The notes under the pieces were generated by a model, which saw only the letters and a program-made list of their open reading frames with translations, had not been told where the DNA came from and did not search any database. A stretch of DNA of 31,388 nt, taken from CAZKRU01 sp964555235 (lineage in GTDB: Bacteria; Verrucomicrobiota; Verrucomicrobiia; Methylacidiphilales; CAMAQI01). Positions 7,186-15,763 of the stretch are shown piece after piece. A program made the position numbers and the translations under genes. The first letter of the stretch is position 1; each line of letters opens with the position of its first letter. The stretch covers positions 1 to 31,388 of the forward strand of contig CAZKRU010000048.1 in the NCBI GenBank assembly GCA_964555235.1. Direction: 5' to 3'.

Positions 7186-8931
7186 ATGGAACTTTCAGTT
7201 GGGCAGGTCAATCGCCCCCGGAATGTCGGTTGGCTTCAGGCCGCCGCGCTCCTTTATGGGGATTGGGGGACGAGTAAGGCGTACGTTATTGGGATTGGCC
7301 TTGCGATTGCCGGCTATGCGGCCTTTCCGTACCTGATGGGAGTGGTTCTCCTGACCTTTGTGGTCGGGATTAATTACATTTGGGTCTGTAAATACTATCC
7401 GAATGGGGGTGGGGTTTATGCAGCGGCAAAGACCCATGGTTCCCGATTGGCCGTGGTTGGTGCCTTGTTGCTTTTGGCAGATTACGTGGTGACGGCTTCG
7501 TTGAGTTGTTTGGAAGCCTTTCATTATTTCAATGTGAAAGATCCGCAGCGTTGGGCGGTGATCATGATTTACGTCTTGGGGATTCTTAATTTCTTTGGGC
7601 CAAAGTTTACGGGACACTTGGCGGTTTACTTGGCGGGGCCGACGGTGATTGTCATCTCGGTCCTGATTGGCGCCGGTTTTATGCATGGAGGGGAATATCA
7701 CTGGGTTGCGCCACAGGGGAATTGGACGCATCACTGGGGAACCTTTGTCGGAATGATCCTGGCGCTTTCGGGTGTTGAAGCGATTGCGAATACGACCGGA
7801 GTCATGCCACTGGATCCCGGATCGACTCCAGAGAAGCCGTCGGTTCATCGCTCCTCGCGTCGGGCGATTATTATCGTGATGTTTGAGGTCTGCGTGATGA
7901 CGGGACTTTTGGCGCTCCTGGCCTTGGCACTTCCTCCGGAATCCCATAAGGAATCCGAAGGATTGCTTCGCTACATGGGCGAACGCTATCTCGGACCGAC
8001 TTTCGGATGGGTCGTTGGAGGAGTGATTGGGCTGCTTCTCCTTTCAGCGGTGAATACTGCGATTGTGGCGAGTGTTTCGGTCATGTATGTGATGGCGCAA
8101 GATCGTGAGTTTCCTCCGGTCTTTCGAATGTTGAATCGTTATGGCGTTCCATGGGTGCCATTGATTGCGGCGGTGATGATTCCGGCGCTCGTTTTGGAGC
8201 TCTTTCGTGAAGTCAGTATGTTGGCCTCTCTTTATGCAATCGGAGTCGTCGGGGCGATCGCGTTGAATCTCGGCTCCTGTGGTTTCAATCGTGCGCTCCC
8301 GATGAAAAAATATGAACGGGCCTTTATGCTCGGGACTGCGGCCATTATGATCGTCGTCTGGATTACGATTGCAGCGACGAAACATGATGCGCTTCTCTTT
8401 GCCGTGGTTATGATCGGTGCCGGATTGGCAATTCGCGAGTTGAATCGCAAGGCAAATACGGAAGAGGGACAGGGGGCTGTCGTCACGGCTCAGACCCTGG
8501 TGGAAGGAGTGACGCCGGAGTCGGGACAGCAAACTCGTCTGTTGGTTGCGGCTCGTGGAATGAGTACGGTTCTCTTTTATGCGTTGGATGAGGCGAAGTT
8601 GCGTCAGGCAAGTCTCTCGGTTCTGTATATTAAGGAAGTTGCCGTTGCCAGCGAGGTGATGGGAACGTTGGAAGATAATCCGCAGGCGAAGGAATTTTTT
8701 GATAAGTTAAATACCGTTGCGAGTACGTTGGGAGTTTCGATCGTCCCCCTTTACGGAGAGGGGAATGATCCCTCCGCAATGATTGTCAATATGGCGAAAT
8801 CGACAGGCTCAACGATGGTCTATGTTGGTGCGACGCGACGTAGTCAGTTTGTGAATTTTCTCAAGGGAGATATTATTCGTTCCGTCGCGGCAGAACTTCC
8901 TTCCAAAACCAAACTCGTGATCATTGGATAA
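7186..8931 (+). CDS. APC-superfamily amino acid permease with C-terminal Usp-like domain
   Basis: This is a 581-aa inner-membrane transporter. Residues ~10-420 carry about twelve hydrophobic segments in the amino acid/polyamine/organocation pattern. They include the TM1 region with LLYGDWGTSKAYVIG, the GGGVYAAAKTHG loop typical of APC permeases (often GG.Y...), and LALSGVEAIANTTGVM in mid-protein. The C-terminal ~150 residues are soluble and resemble a universal-stress-protein domain: LLVAARGMSTVLFYALDEA, then SLSVLYIKEV, ending MVYVGATRRSQFVNFLKGD. Several APC transporters carry a cytosolic Usp domain thought to sense nucleotides. The substrate cannot be deduced. The rhodanese gene starts 3 bp after the stop, so the two are an operon. 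It diverges from the amidase operon. Confidence 0.85.
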   Translation: MELSVGQVNRPRNVGWLQAAALLYGDWGTSKAYVIGIGLAIAGYAAFPYLMGVVLLTFVVGINYIWVCKYYPNGGGVYAAAKTHGSRLAVVGALLLLADYVVTASLSCLEAFHYFNVKDPQRWAVIMIYVLGILNFFGPKFTGHLAVYLAGPTVIVISVLIGAGFMHGGEYHWVAPQGNWTHHWGTFVGMILALSGVEAIANTTGVMPLDPGSTPEKPSVHRSSRRAIIIVMFEVCVMTGLLALLALALPPESHKESEGLLRYMGERYLGPTFGWVVGGVIGLLLLSAVNTAIVASVSVMYVMAQDREFPPVFRMLNRYGVPWVPLIAAVMIPALVLELFREVSMLASLYAIGVVGAIALNLGSCGFNRALPMKKYERAFMLGTAAIMIVVWITIAATKHDALLFAVVMIGAGLAIRELNRKANTEEGQGAVVTAQTLVEGVTPESGQQTRLLVAARGMSTVLFYALDEAKLRQASLSVLYIKEVAVASEVMGTLEDNPQAKEFFDKLNTVASTLGVSIVPLYGEGNDPSAMIVNMAKSTGSTMVYVGATRRSQFVNFLKGDIIRSVAAELPSKTKLVIIG

Positions 8932-8934
8932 CTT

Positions 8935-9453
8935 ATGACAACCAAGCTCCAGCCTTCCGAATTAAATCAACAATTGCGCGATCGGTCCGTGCATCTCGTG
9001 GATGTTCGAACTCCGGCGGAATTTGAATCTTCCCATATTCAGGGGGCGGTGCTGATCCCGCTGGACAAGCTTAGTCCGGAAGCATTAACGCCGCTTGGGC
9101 TCGGTGCGGAATCGGCCATCTGTCTTTCCTGTCAGTCCGGAGGACGTTCTGCCATGGCCGTGAAGAAATTGGAAGAGATTGGATTCCGAAATCTATCGGA
9201 GCTGCAAGGGGGCATTGGTGCCTGGGAAGGGGCGGGTTTGCCGGTCATTCGCGGGGCTCAGTCGATTTCCTTGGAGCGCCAGGTTCGGATGGCGGCGGGG
9301 GTGTTGGTCTTGTTGGGGGTCTTGCTTGCCTGGAAGGTTTCACCGGGCTGGATTGGGCTGAGTGCCTTTGTTGGACTCGGTTTGTTCCTGTCGGGAATTA
9401 CCGGATTTTGCGGGATGGCTCTTCTTCTGGCAAAGATGCCCTGGAATCGATAA
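8935..9453 (+). CDS. Rhodanese domain protein with DUF2892-type membrane tail (YgaP-like)
   Basis: This 172-aa protein has an N-terminal single rhodanese domain of ~105 residues: VHLVDVRTPAEFESSHIQGA, active-site loop CQSGGRS with the persulfide Cys, then LQGGIGAWEGAGLPV. A C-terminal DUF2892 region (SLERQVRMAAGVLVLLGVLL, then two helices with GFCGMALLLAKMPWN) makes two transmembrane segments. This is the layout of Escherichia coli YgaP, a membrane sulfurtransferase. It probably carries persulfide sulfur at the cytosolic face of the membrane. The acceptor is unknown. It begins 3 bp after the APC permease gene and ends 18 bp before the adenylate cyclase gene, so all three may share a transcript. 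Only a weak ribosome-binding site is seen. Confidence 0.9.
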   Translation: MTTKLQPSELNQQLRDRSVHLVDVRTPAEFESSHIQGAVLIPLDKLSPEALTPLGLGAESAICLSCQSGGRSAMAVKKLEEIGFRNLSELQGGIGAWEGAGLPVIRGAQSISLERQVRMAAGVLVLLGVLLAWKVSPGWIGLSAFVGLGLFLSGITGFCGMALLLAKMPWNR

Positions 9454-9471
9454 GCATCTGCCGAGGCGTTG

Positions 9472-11658
9472 ATGAAGATTTTACATCGAGTCAAGCGCCG
9501 TTGGGAGTGGTTGAAGCTTCAGAAAATCGGGAATTATCTCTTTTGGTCCCTCTTGGCGGCTGCGGTAATTTTTGCGATTAAAGCGACTGATTTTGGACAG
9601 CGGTTTGAATTCCAGACGGTTGATTTTCGATTCAAAGCAAGAGCGTTTTTGAAATGGGATCCTCCTGCGGATGAGCGGATTTATTTCGTTCAAATTGATG
9701 AAGAATCCATCCGTGATTTTGGACAGTGGCCATGGCTTCGCTCGAGACATGCTGAGTTCATTCAGGTCGTTTCAGAAATGGCGCCTGAGGTTATTTCTTT
9801 TGATCTTCTTTTTTCAGAAGAGCGTCCGACAGATGAAGATCGAAAGGCCACCTTACTTCTCATTGAGCAACTCACGGTTTTTCCAACCTGCGTCATGGGG
9901 GCAAAGACTGATAATGTGGGGAATCAAAAGGGAACAGTTCTAGGGGCTCAAATCGGTATGACGCGGGCATTTTCGAAAGTAGAGGGTTCGATTGAAAATG
10001 TGTATGGGAGGGATTATGCAACCTTGCCGCTTCCAGGAATCACGGAGAATACATTTTTAGGATTTGTTGATTCAGATCCTTTTTCAGACGGCGTGAGGCG
10101 ACGATCCAATGTTATTATTCGTGTTGGAAATTATCTTTACCCTTCGTTGGGACTTCAATCGATTTTGATCTTGCTTGGGGTCTCTCCGGATGATGTCGTT
10201 GTCAGAATTGGGAAAGAAGTAGAATTCACGGCAAATGACAAACAATACAAGATTCCTGTAGATCAGGAGGGAATGACGCTCGTGAATTATCGCAAGGAAT
10301 CTACATTTCAAGAATGCGGATATACCGTACTCATGAAGACGGTGAGAGAGCATCTGAAGGAGGGAAAACCTTGGCCTCAAAAATATCCGAATCCTAAAGG
10401 AAAGATTTTGTTAGTAGGTCAGCAAGCCGTCGGATTGACTGATTTCGGACCAAGTCCCTACGGTCCTCTTTCGCCGAATGTTTTAGTGCATGCCAATTTT
10501 ATCAGCAATGTATTGCGCCAAGATTTTCTCAAAGTGATTTCCTGGAGTGCTTTTTTCCCGGGATGGATTTTGGTTTTAATTGGATCCCTTGTGGCACTTC
10601 GGAAAAAACCGATTCTCTATGCGGCGTTGACTCCGGTGATGATTTCGGTCGTTTACGTGATCATTGCATTTTTGGTTTTCGGAATTTGGAGCATTCAAGT
10701 TCCAATCTTTTTTTCGGTTCTCGGGTTTTTGGGAGTTCATACGCTGGTGATTGTTCAGCGCTGGAGGGAAGAGGAAAAAAGCAAAGAGCAGATCAAGAAG
10801 GTTTTTTCGTCGCTGGTGACTCCTCAGGTCGTGGATCGCTTGATGTCGTCTGGAGCGAATATTCGCATGGGGGGTGAAACGAAGCCGGTGACGATTCTCT
10901 TTTCGGATATCCGCAGTTTTACAACCTTTAGCGAAGGCGTGGGACCGGAGGAGTTGGTGCGTCAGTTAAACGAGTATTTTGATCCGATGGTCGAATCCGT
11001 TTTTGATACGAATGGAACGCTCCAAAAGTATATTGGGGATGCGATTATGGCGGTCTGGGGCGATGTCGTCAGTGAAGGCCCGGAGAAGGATGCCCGAAAC
11101 GCGGTGACCTCGGCTTTGGAGATGCGGGAAGAGTTGCGAGAGGTGAACGCGCAACGGGCAACACGAGGACTCGTTCCGCTCAAGATCGGGATCGGGCTCA
11201 ATCACGGAGACGTACTGGTTGGAATGCTCGGTTCCGAACGCCGCAAGGAATTTACCGTGATCGGGGATGCGGTGAATCTTGCTTCGCGATTGGAAGGATT
11301 GACCAAGGAATTTCATACCGACCTTGCCATTGGGGAGAGTGTTCGACAATTCTTGGATGATTCCTTTTTGGTGCGGACCTTGGGAAATATTCAGGTGAAG
11401 GGTAAAACCAAGCCGGTCCGGGTCTACGAAGTTCTCGATGACGATCCACAGCTGCGCGAATGGGTGCGCTGGTATGAAGTCGCCTTTGAATCCTATCTGG
11501 CCCGTCGATTTGAAGAAGCGCGCAAAGGATTTGAAGGACTCCTGTTGGATCGTCCCGACGATTACTGCTCGGAACTCTATCGAAAAGCCTGCGTTGAGTT
11601 CATCAAATCACCCCCCGATGCCGATTGGATCGGAACGGTTGTGATGACGTCGAAGTAG
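9472..11658 (+). CDS. CHASE2 domain adenylate cyclase (class III)
   Basis: This 728-aa membrane signalling protein has an N-terminal transmembrane helix (about 24-42). A periplasmic CHASE2 sensor domain follows (DERIYFVQIDEESIRDFGQW and later KGKILLVGQQAVGLTDFGP), then three hydrophobic segments near 350-425, then a class III cyclase domain from ~465. Metal-binding Asp residues are in ILFSDIRSF (about 479) and KYIGDAIMAVWG (about 523), 44 apart as expected. Lys in LQKYIGD and Asp in VIGDAVNLASRLE are the residues associated with ATP selectivity, so cAMP rather than cGMP is the likely product. A ~75-residue tail has TPR-like helices. ATG 9472 is preferred to TTG 9469, with GAGG just upstream. 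It converges with the L,D-transpeptidase gene 13 bp away. Confidence 0.92.
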   Translation: MKILHRVKRRWEWLKLQKIGNYLFWSLLAAAVIFAIKATDFGQRFEFQTVDFRFKARAFLKWDPPADERIYFVQIDEESIRDFGQWPWLRSRHAEFIQVVSEMAPEVISFDLLFSEERPTDEDRKATLLLIEQLTVFPTCVMGAKTDNVGNQKGTVLGAQIGMTRAFSKVEGSIENVYGRDYATLPLPGITENTFLGFVDSDPFSDGVRRRSNVIIRVGNYLYPSLGLQSILILLGVSPDDVVVRIGKEVEFTANDKQYKIPVDQEGMTLVNYRKESTFQECGYTVLMKTVREHLKEGKPWPQKYPNPKGKILLVGQQAVGLTDFGPSPYGPLSPNVLVHANFISNVLRQDFLKVISWSAFFPGWILVLIGSLVALRKKPILYAALTPVMISVVYVIIAFLVFGIWSIQVPIFFSVLGFLGVHTLVIVQRWREEEKSKEQIKKVFSSLVTPQVVDRLMSSGANIRMGGETKPVTILFSDIRSFTTFSEGVGPEELVRQLNEYFDPMVESVFDTNGTLQKYIGDAIMAVWGDVVSEGPEKDARNAVTSALEMREELREVNAQRATRGLVPLKIGIGLNHGDVLVGMLGSERRKEFTVIGDAVNLASRLEGLTKEFHTDLAIGESVRQFLDDSFLVRTLGNIQVKGKTKPVRVYEVLDDDPQLREWVRWYEVAFESYLARRFEEARKGFEGLLLDRPDDYCSELYRKACVEFIKSPPDADWIGTVVMTSK

Positions 11659-11671
11659 GTTTTATGCGTTT

Positions 11672-12607
11672 TTATGGAACCATTTCCACTTCCATTCCGA
11701 TTTTAATTAGCTTGAGCGCTTTTTCGGCGTTCCAGTTCGAGAGGCGAAAGCAACCATGGGATTGAGTCGCGGAGATTTCCTCGGGGAGGGGCGTTCCGTG
11801 AATTCCGTAGCCGGAAAGACTGAGTCCGATCCAAGCGGTTCCGACAGGGTTGTTGGGGCCAGGGGGAATAATCATCTTTTGAGTAATCTGTTCGCGGATG
11901 ACGATTTCCGGAAAAAGTGCTGGATCGAAAGTGTAATTGGGACGAGGAGCGTAGTTGATGACTTTGATGATTCCTTGTGGACGTTTTTGCTTATTTGCAG
12001 CAATAGAGCAGGGAAAATGCGCGACGATCTTTCCACTTTCATTAATCCCTTGAATGACGGTTTCTCCGAGAGTGATTCGAAGTTTTTGACAGGATGGGAG
12101 TGGCACGGAAGCGGCAATGTCAGGAACCAGAACGGTGGTTCCGACTTCAATGTTTGTGATTTTTGGATTCAGTTTTTTGAGAAAGCCTTCCGCTGAGTGA
12201 AATTTCTCAGCCAGCATTTCCCAGGCATGGAAATATCCGAGCGTCTTGGCTTTGCTTTTTTCCTTCCATAAGGAAGGAGGGGGATCGATTTGCGAAAGAT
12301 CTGAAGCGGTGACGGTGTAATAGACAAAAAATTCGCGCTGGAGCGATAGCTTTTCGCGGGTGCCGAAATCAGCGATTCCGGTAATGGGAAGCTCCTGTGC
12401 CATCTGAAAGGCTCTGACTGCCCGGGTTGTTCTCGGTCCTTCCCGTCCGTCGATAAACCCACAGGAAAAATGTCGCTGTTCCAAGGCGATTTGAAGAATG
12501 GCCTGATCAAATGGACTGGCCTTGGGAGAGGTTGATGATTGTGCGTGAAGAGGAATCGATTCCAGCAATAGAACGATGAAAACGTTCCGAACAAACTGGA
12601 AAGTCAC
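11672..12607 (-). CDS. Exported L,D-transpeptidase (YkuD) with peptidoglycan-binding domains
   Basis: This 311-aa protein has an N-terminal signal peptide (about 1-23, ending PLHAQS). A peptidoglycan-binding-1-like helical domain follows (GFIDGREGPRTTRAVRAFQ), then a LysM-like segment (WEMLAEKFHSAEGFLKKLNP). The C-terminal YkuD domain has the catalytic signature IHGTPLPEEISATQSHGCFR, with Cys in SHGC the nucleophile. The reaction is formation of 3-3 crosslinks in peptidoglycan or attachment of proteins to it, in the periplasm. The start is GTG at 12607, 6 bp after the stop of the 70-aa membrane protein gene, so it ends the pilB-pilB-pilC operon. It converges with the cyclase gene. Linkage to secretion or pilus genes hints at wall remodelling around the machine, which is an inference. 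Confidence 0.9.
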   Translation of the reverse strand: MTFQFVRNVFIVLLLESIPLHAQSSTSPKASPFDQAILQIALEQRHFSCGFIDGREGPRTTRAVRAFQMAQELPITGIADFGTREKLSLQREFFVYYTVTASDLSQIDPPPSLWKEKSKAKTLGYFHAWEMLAEKFHSAEGFLKKLNPKITNIEVGTTVLVPDIAASVPLPSCQKLRITLGETVIQGINESGKIVAHFPCSIAANKQKRPQGIIKVINYAPRPNYTFDPALFPEIVIREQITQKMIIPPGPNNPVGTAWIGLSLSGYGIHGTPLPEEISATQSHGCFRLSNWNAEKALKLIKIGMEVEMVP

Positions 12608-12613
12608 AGAAAA

Positions 12614-12826
12614 TCACCGCTGATTGGAGGGAACCTCAAAAACCTCGGCTTCGGGGTGTTCCCGGGAGAGTTGCTGGAGTCGTTTGTGTGACTCGGAGAG
12701 AGAACCTGCGGATCCAAGGCCAAGGCCCCAATACCAAAAGGCGGAACCAAAACAAAGAAACATAGCTCCGTAGGCAAGCAGACGGAATCCGATTCCGTCT
12801 GCTTTGCCTTTGGAGCTTTTGGCCAT
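12614..12826 (-). CDS. Small single-pass membrane protein, unknown function
   Basis: This 70-aa protein has a basic N-terminus (MAKSSKGKADG), one strongly hydrophobic helix (about residues 14-38, rich in Gly, Phe and Trp) and a charged tail with EHPEAEVFEVP. I recognise no family. The N-in, C-out orientation follows the positive-inside rule. It sits 3 bp after the pilC-like stop and 6 bp before the transpeptidase start, in frame with good codon content, so it is very likely a real operon member. It may be an accessory component of the secretion or pilus apparatus, which is an inference from position only. Confidence 0.7.
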   Translation of the reverse strand: MAKSSKGKADGIGFRLLAYGAMFLCFGSAFWYWGLGLGSAGSLSESHKRLQQLSREHPEAEVFEVPSNQR

Positions 12827-12829
12827 CGA

Positions 12830-14062
12830 TTATTGAGCGCTGAGATTTTGAATGATGCTCACCAGCGGGAGGAAGAGTGCCACGACGATCGTACCGACAA
12901 TCACGGCCAGGAAGACAATCATGATCGGTTCCAGCAAACTGGTCAGACCGGCCACGGTGTTATCAACTTCTTCTTCATAAACGTCGGCGACTTTCACCAA
13001 CATCTCGGGAAGCTTACCCGTCTCTTCACCGACCTGTACCATGCTGATCACCATCGGAGGGAAGATTCCGGAGGCTTGAAGTGGCCCAACGATGTTTTCA
13101 CCCTCTTTGACGGCGTCATGGACTTTTCCAATCGCATCGGAGATCACCGCATTTCCGGCGGTCTCCCGGGTGATATTCAACGCTTGAAGGATCGGAACAC
13201 CGCTGCTGACCAAGGTTCCCAAGGTTCGGGTGAATCGTGCGATGGCGGTTCGTTGAATCAAAGTTCCAAAGAGAGGCGCTTTGAGGGCGAACCGATCCAG
13301 CATCACCTGACCACCTGCCGTGCTCGCGAAGGATTTAAATCCAACGACAAAGGCGGCAATGGCACCAATGATGATGAGGAAGTTGTTTTTGACGATTTCA
13401 CTGAAGGAAATAACCATCTGGGTGAGAATCGGCAACGGTTTGTTTCCAAGCATTTCTGTGAAGATCTGCTGGAATTTTGGAACGATAAAGACGAGGAGGA
13501 ATGCCAGAATACCGACGGCAATAAAGAGGACGACGATCGGATAGAACATCGCCGAAACAATTTTGCCCTTGATGCGTTCGGACTTTTCCTGGAACTCCGC
13601 CAAACGGGTCAGAACGACTTCGAGCACACCACCGAGCTCTCCCGCTTTGACCATGTTGACAAAAAGTTTATTAAAGATGCTCGGATGTTGCGCCAACGCT
13701 TCGGAGAAGGTGCTACCTCCTTCGACCGCCGCCGCAAGACTCGTCATCGTGCTTTTCAGGACGGGATTTCGCTCCTGTTGCAAGAGCGTATTCAGACTGC
13801 GAAGCAGGGGAAGTCCGGCATCAATGAGCGTGGCAAGCTGTCGGGTAAAAACCGTCAGCAGTTTGGCTTTGATCTTGCCTCCCTTACGGGCTTTTTTGAC
13901 GCCCTTGGCAGCAGGGGCTGCTTCGGAAACTTCCGTAATTTTGGTGGGGAAGAGTCCCAGTTGTCGGATTTGGATCGAGGCCTCATTGTTATTAGCGGCT
14001 TCGACGGATCCCGTTTTGCTTTGGCGTTGGGAGTCAACCGCCGTGTATTGGAATGTTGGCAT
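12830..14062 (-). CDS. Type II secretion/type IV pilus inner-membrane platform protein (GspF/PilC)
   Basis: This 410-aa protein has the standard GspF/PilC layout. An N-terminal cytosolic MPTFQYTAVDSQRQSKTGSV segment is followed by two T2SSF repeats (about 75-195 and 275-400). Each begins with the FTRQLATLIDAGLPLLRSL or FTRTLGTLVSSGVPILQAL pattern. Three hydrophobic helices lie near 170-200, 225-245 and 380-405. It forms the membrane platform that couples the PilB/GspE ATPase to pilin assembly. Length is typical. It follows the second ATPase gene by 9 bp, with AAGGA before the ATG. No pilin, prepilin peptidase or secretin gene lies in the window, so pilus and secretion roles cannot be separated. 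Confidence 0.95.
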   Translation of the reverse strand: MPTFQYTAVDSQRQSKTGSVEAANNNEASIQIRQLGLFPTKITEVSEAAPAAKGVKKARKGGKIKAKLLTVFTRQLATLIDAGLPLLRSLNTLLQQERNPVLKSTMTSLAAAVEGGSTFSEALAQHPSIFNKLFVNMVKAGELGGVLEVVLTRLAEFQEKSERIKGKIVSAMFYPIVVLFIAVGILAFLLVFIVPKFQQIFTEMLGNKPLPILTQMVISFSEIVKNNFLIIIGAIAAFVVGFKSFASTAGGQVMLDRFALKAPLFGTLIQRTAIARFTRTLGTLVSSGVPILQALNITRETAGNAVISDAIGKVHDAVKEGENIVGPLQASGIFPPMVISMVQVGEETGKLPEMLVKVADVYEEEVDNTVAGLTSLLEPIMIVFLAVIVGTIVVALFLPLVSIIQNLSAQ

Positions 14063-14071
14063 AGTTTTTCC

Positions 14072-15760
14072 TTAGGTGTATTTTAGGATTTCTTCGATTG
14101 TGGTTTCTCCGTCAAAAATACTGCGCAGTCCATCGTGTCTGAGGGTGGTCATACCAAGTTCGATGGCTTTTTGACGAATGACCACCGAAGGGGCGCGCTG
14201 ATTGATGAGTTCGCGAATCGGCTCGGTAATATCAAGGAGCTCGTAGATTCCTTTACGTCCCCGGTATCCGGTTCCGTTGCAGCTCTGACAGCCTTTGCCG
14301 TAGTAAAAGGATTTATCGCCGATGTCGTGGGGTGAGAGTCCGATCTGCTGAAGCATGGATTCGGAGGGTTCGTAAGCAGTTTTACAATTGGGACAAATCT
14401 TGCGGACCAATCGTTGTGCGAGAACCCCTTCAAGGGAGGAGGAGATCAGGAACGGCTCAACGTTCATATCGAGAAGACGCGCCACCGCTCCCGGAGCGTC
14501 ATTGGTGTGAAGGGTGCTCAAGACCAAGTGACCGGTGAGCGATGCTTGAATCGCGATCTGTGCGGTTTCCAAGTCACGCATTTCACCGACCATGATCTTA
14601 TCGGGATCCTGACGCAAAAAGGCGCGAAGAATTCGGGCAAAGGTGAGTCCGATTCCCTCTTTGACCGAGCACTGCTGAATCCCTTCGATTTCATATTCAA
14701 CCGGGTCTTCCGCCGTGAGAATCTTGGTGTCTTCACTGTTGATCCGGTGCAGACAGGCATAGAGCGTCGTTGTCTTACCCGCACCGGTGGGCCCGGTGAC
14801 GATGAAGATTCCATTCGGCTTCTGAATCGTTTCGCAGATGTATTTGTAAATCGGAGGAGGGAGGCCGATGACTTCAAGATCCAAATTAACACTGGAGCGA
14901 TCAAGCACACGAAGCACGACGCTCTCTCCGAATTGAGTCGGGAGGGTCGAGACACGAAGATCAACCGCGCGGTTGGCAATGGTCGTCTGAATACGGCCGT
15001 CCTGGGGAACGCGTTTTTCGGCGATATTCATATTCGCCATGACTTTCAGGCGCGAGATCACCGGGTTGGCCAAGCTTTTCGGAGGAGGGGCCATTTCGTA
15101 CAAGGATCCGTCCACCCGGTAACGGATGCGGAAGTCGTATTCAAACGGCTCAAAATGGATATCACTTGCTCGGGCTTGAATCGCGTGTCCGAGGACCGTG
15201 CTGACATATTTGATGATCGGGGCCGAGGAGGCAGCATCCAGATTGGTCGTTTCGGATGAGCCTGAAGCGAGTTCGGCCTGTTCTGCCTCTCCTGCGAGAT
15301 CGGTCAGAAGACTCTTAATATCGACTTCATCCGCCGGATAGTATTTTTCGATTAACTCCTGAACCTGTTTTTCAGGCGAGACGATGATCTGATACGGAAT
15401 TCCGAGCGCGAAATTGAGATTGTCCGTAATCTTCGGATCGAGCGGATCCACCACAGCGACTTGGAGGACCCCTTCTTGGAACATGATCGGAAAAATGCCA
15501 AGGTGCCGAGCCGTTGCAGAGGAAACTTTTCCCATCAGTTCGGGTGAGAAATCGTAGATCGTGAGATCCGGTGCGTAAGGGGCATTTAAATTCTGGGCGA
15601 TCAGCTCGTACTGTTGTTCTTCGGTCAGGACGCCGCTATTGGCGACCACTTCCATGATCGGTTTTCCAGAGCGCGACTCTTCATCCTGAAGCTCGAGGAC
15701 TTGAACGTCCTCGATGTACTCGCTCTCGCGAAGCAAATTGAGAAGTAACTCGGCATTCAT
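14072..15760 (-). CDS. GspE/PilB-type assembly ATPase (second copy)
   Basis: This 562-aa hexameric ATPase drives type IV pilin or type II secretion pseudopilin assembly from the cytosol. The N-terminal ~150 residues form an MshEN-type domain (LGIFPIMFQEGVLQVAVVDP). ASDIHFEPFEYDFRIRYRVD starts the N2 domain. Walker A is GPTGAGKTTT, the Asp box is ILTAEDPVEYEIEG, Walker B is IMVGEMRDLETA, and the His box is LSTLHTNDAPGAVARL. The zinc tetracysteine pairs are CPNCKTAY and CQSCNGTGY. All catalytic elements are intact. It starts 3 bp after the stop of the first copy. The two share domain order and many motifs but differ throughout the N-terminal region, so this is an old duplication rather than a recent one. 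Confidence 0.95.
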   Translation of the reverse strand: MNAELLLNLLRESEYIEDVQVLELQDEESRSGKPIMEVVANSGVLTEEQQYELIAQNLNAPYAPDLTIYDFSPELMGKVSSATARHLGIFPIMFQEGVLQVAVVDPLDPKITDNLNFALGIPYQIIVSPEKQVQELIEKYYPADEVDIKSLLTDLAGEAEQAELASGSSETTNLDAASSAPIIKYVSTVLGHAIQARASDIHFEPFEYDFRIRYRVDGSLYEMAPPPKSLANPVISRLKVMANMNIAEKRVPQDGRIQTTIANRAVDLRVSTLPTQFGESVVLRVLDRSSVNLDLEVIGLPPPIYKYICETIQKPNGIFIVTGPTGAGKTTTLYACLHRINSEDTKILTAEDPVEYEIEGIQQCSVKEGIGLTFARILRAFLRQDPDKIMVGEMRDLETAQIAIQASLTGHLVLSTLHTNDAPGAVARLLDMNVEPFLISSSLEGVLAQRLVRKICPNCKTAYEPSESMLQQIGLSPHDIGDKSFYYGKGCQSCNGTGYRGRKGIYELLDITEPIRELINQRAPSVVIRQKAIELGMTTLRHDGLRSIFDGETTIEEILKYT

Positions 15761-15763
15761 GAG

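Noticed and set aside
12833..14086. Long open frame on the plus strand (417 codons) opposite the pilC-like gene
   Set aside because: It is antisense to a clear GspF/PilC gene and its translation is low-complexity, rich in His, Asp, Arg and Asn, with no family pattern.
14414..15259. Open frame of 281 codons opposite the second ATPase gene
   Set aside because: The minus-strand frame has all GspE motifs, and the plus-strand reading has none.
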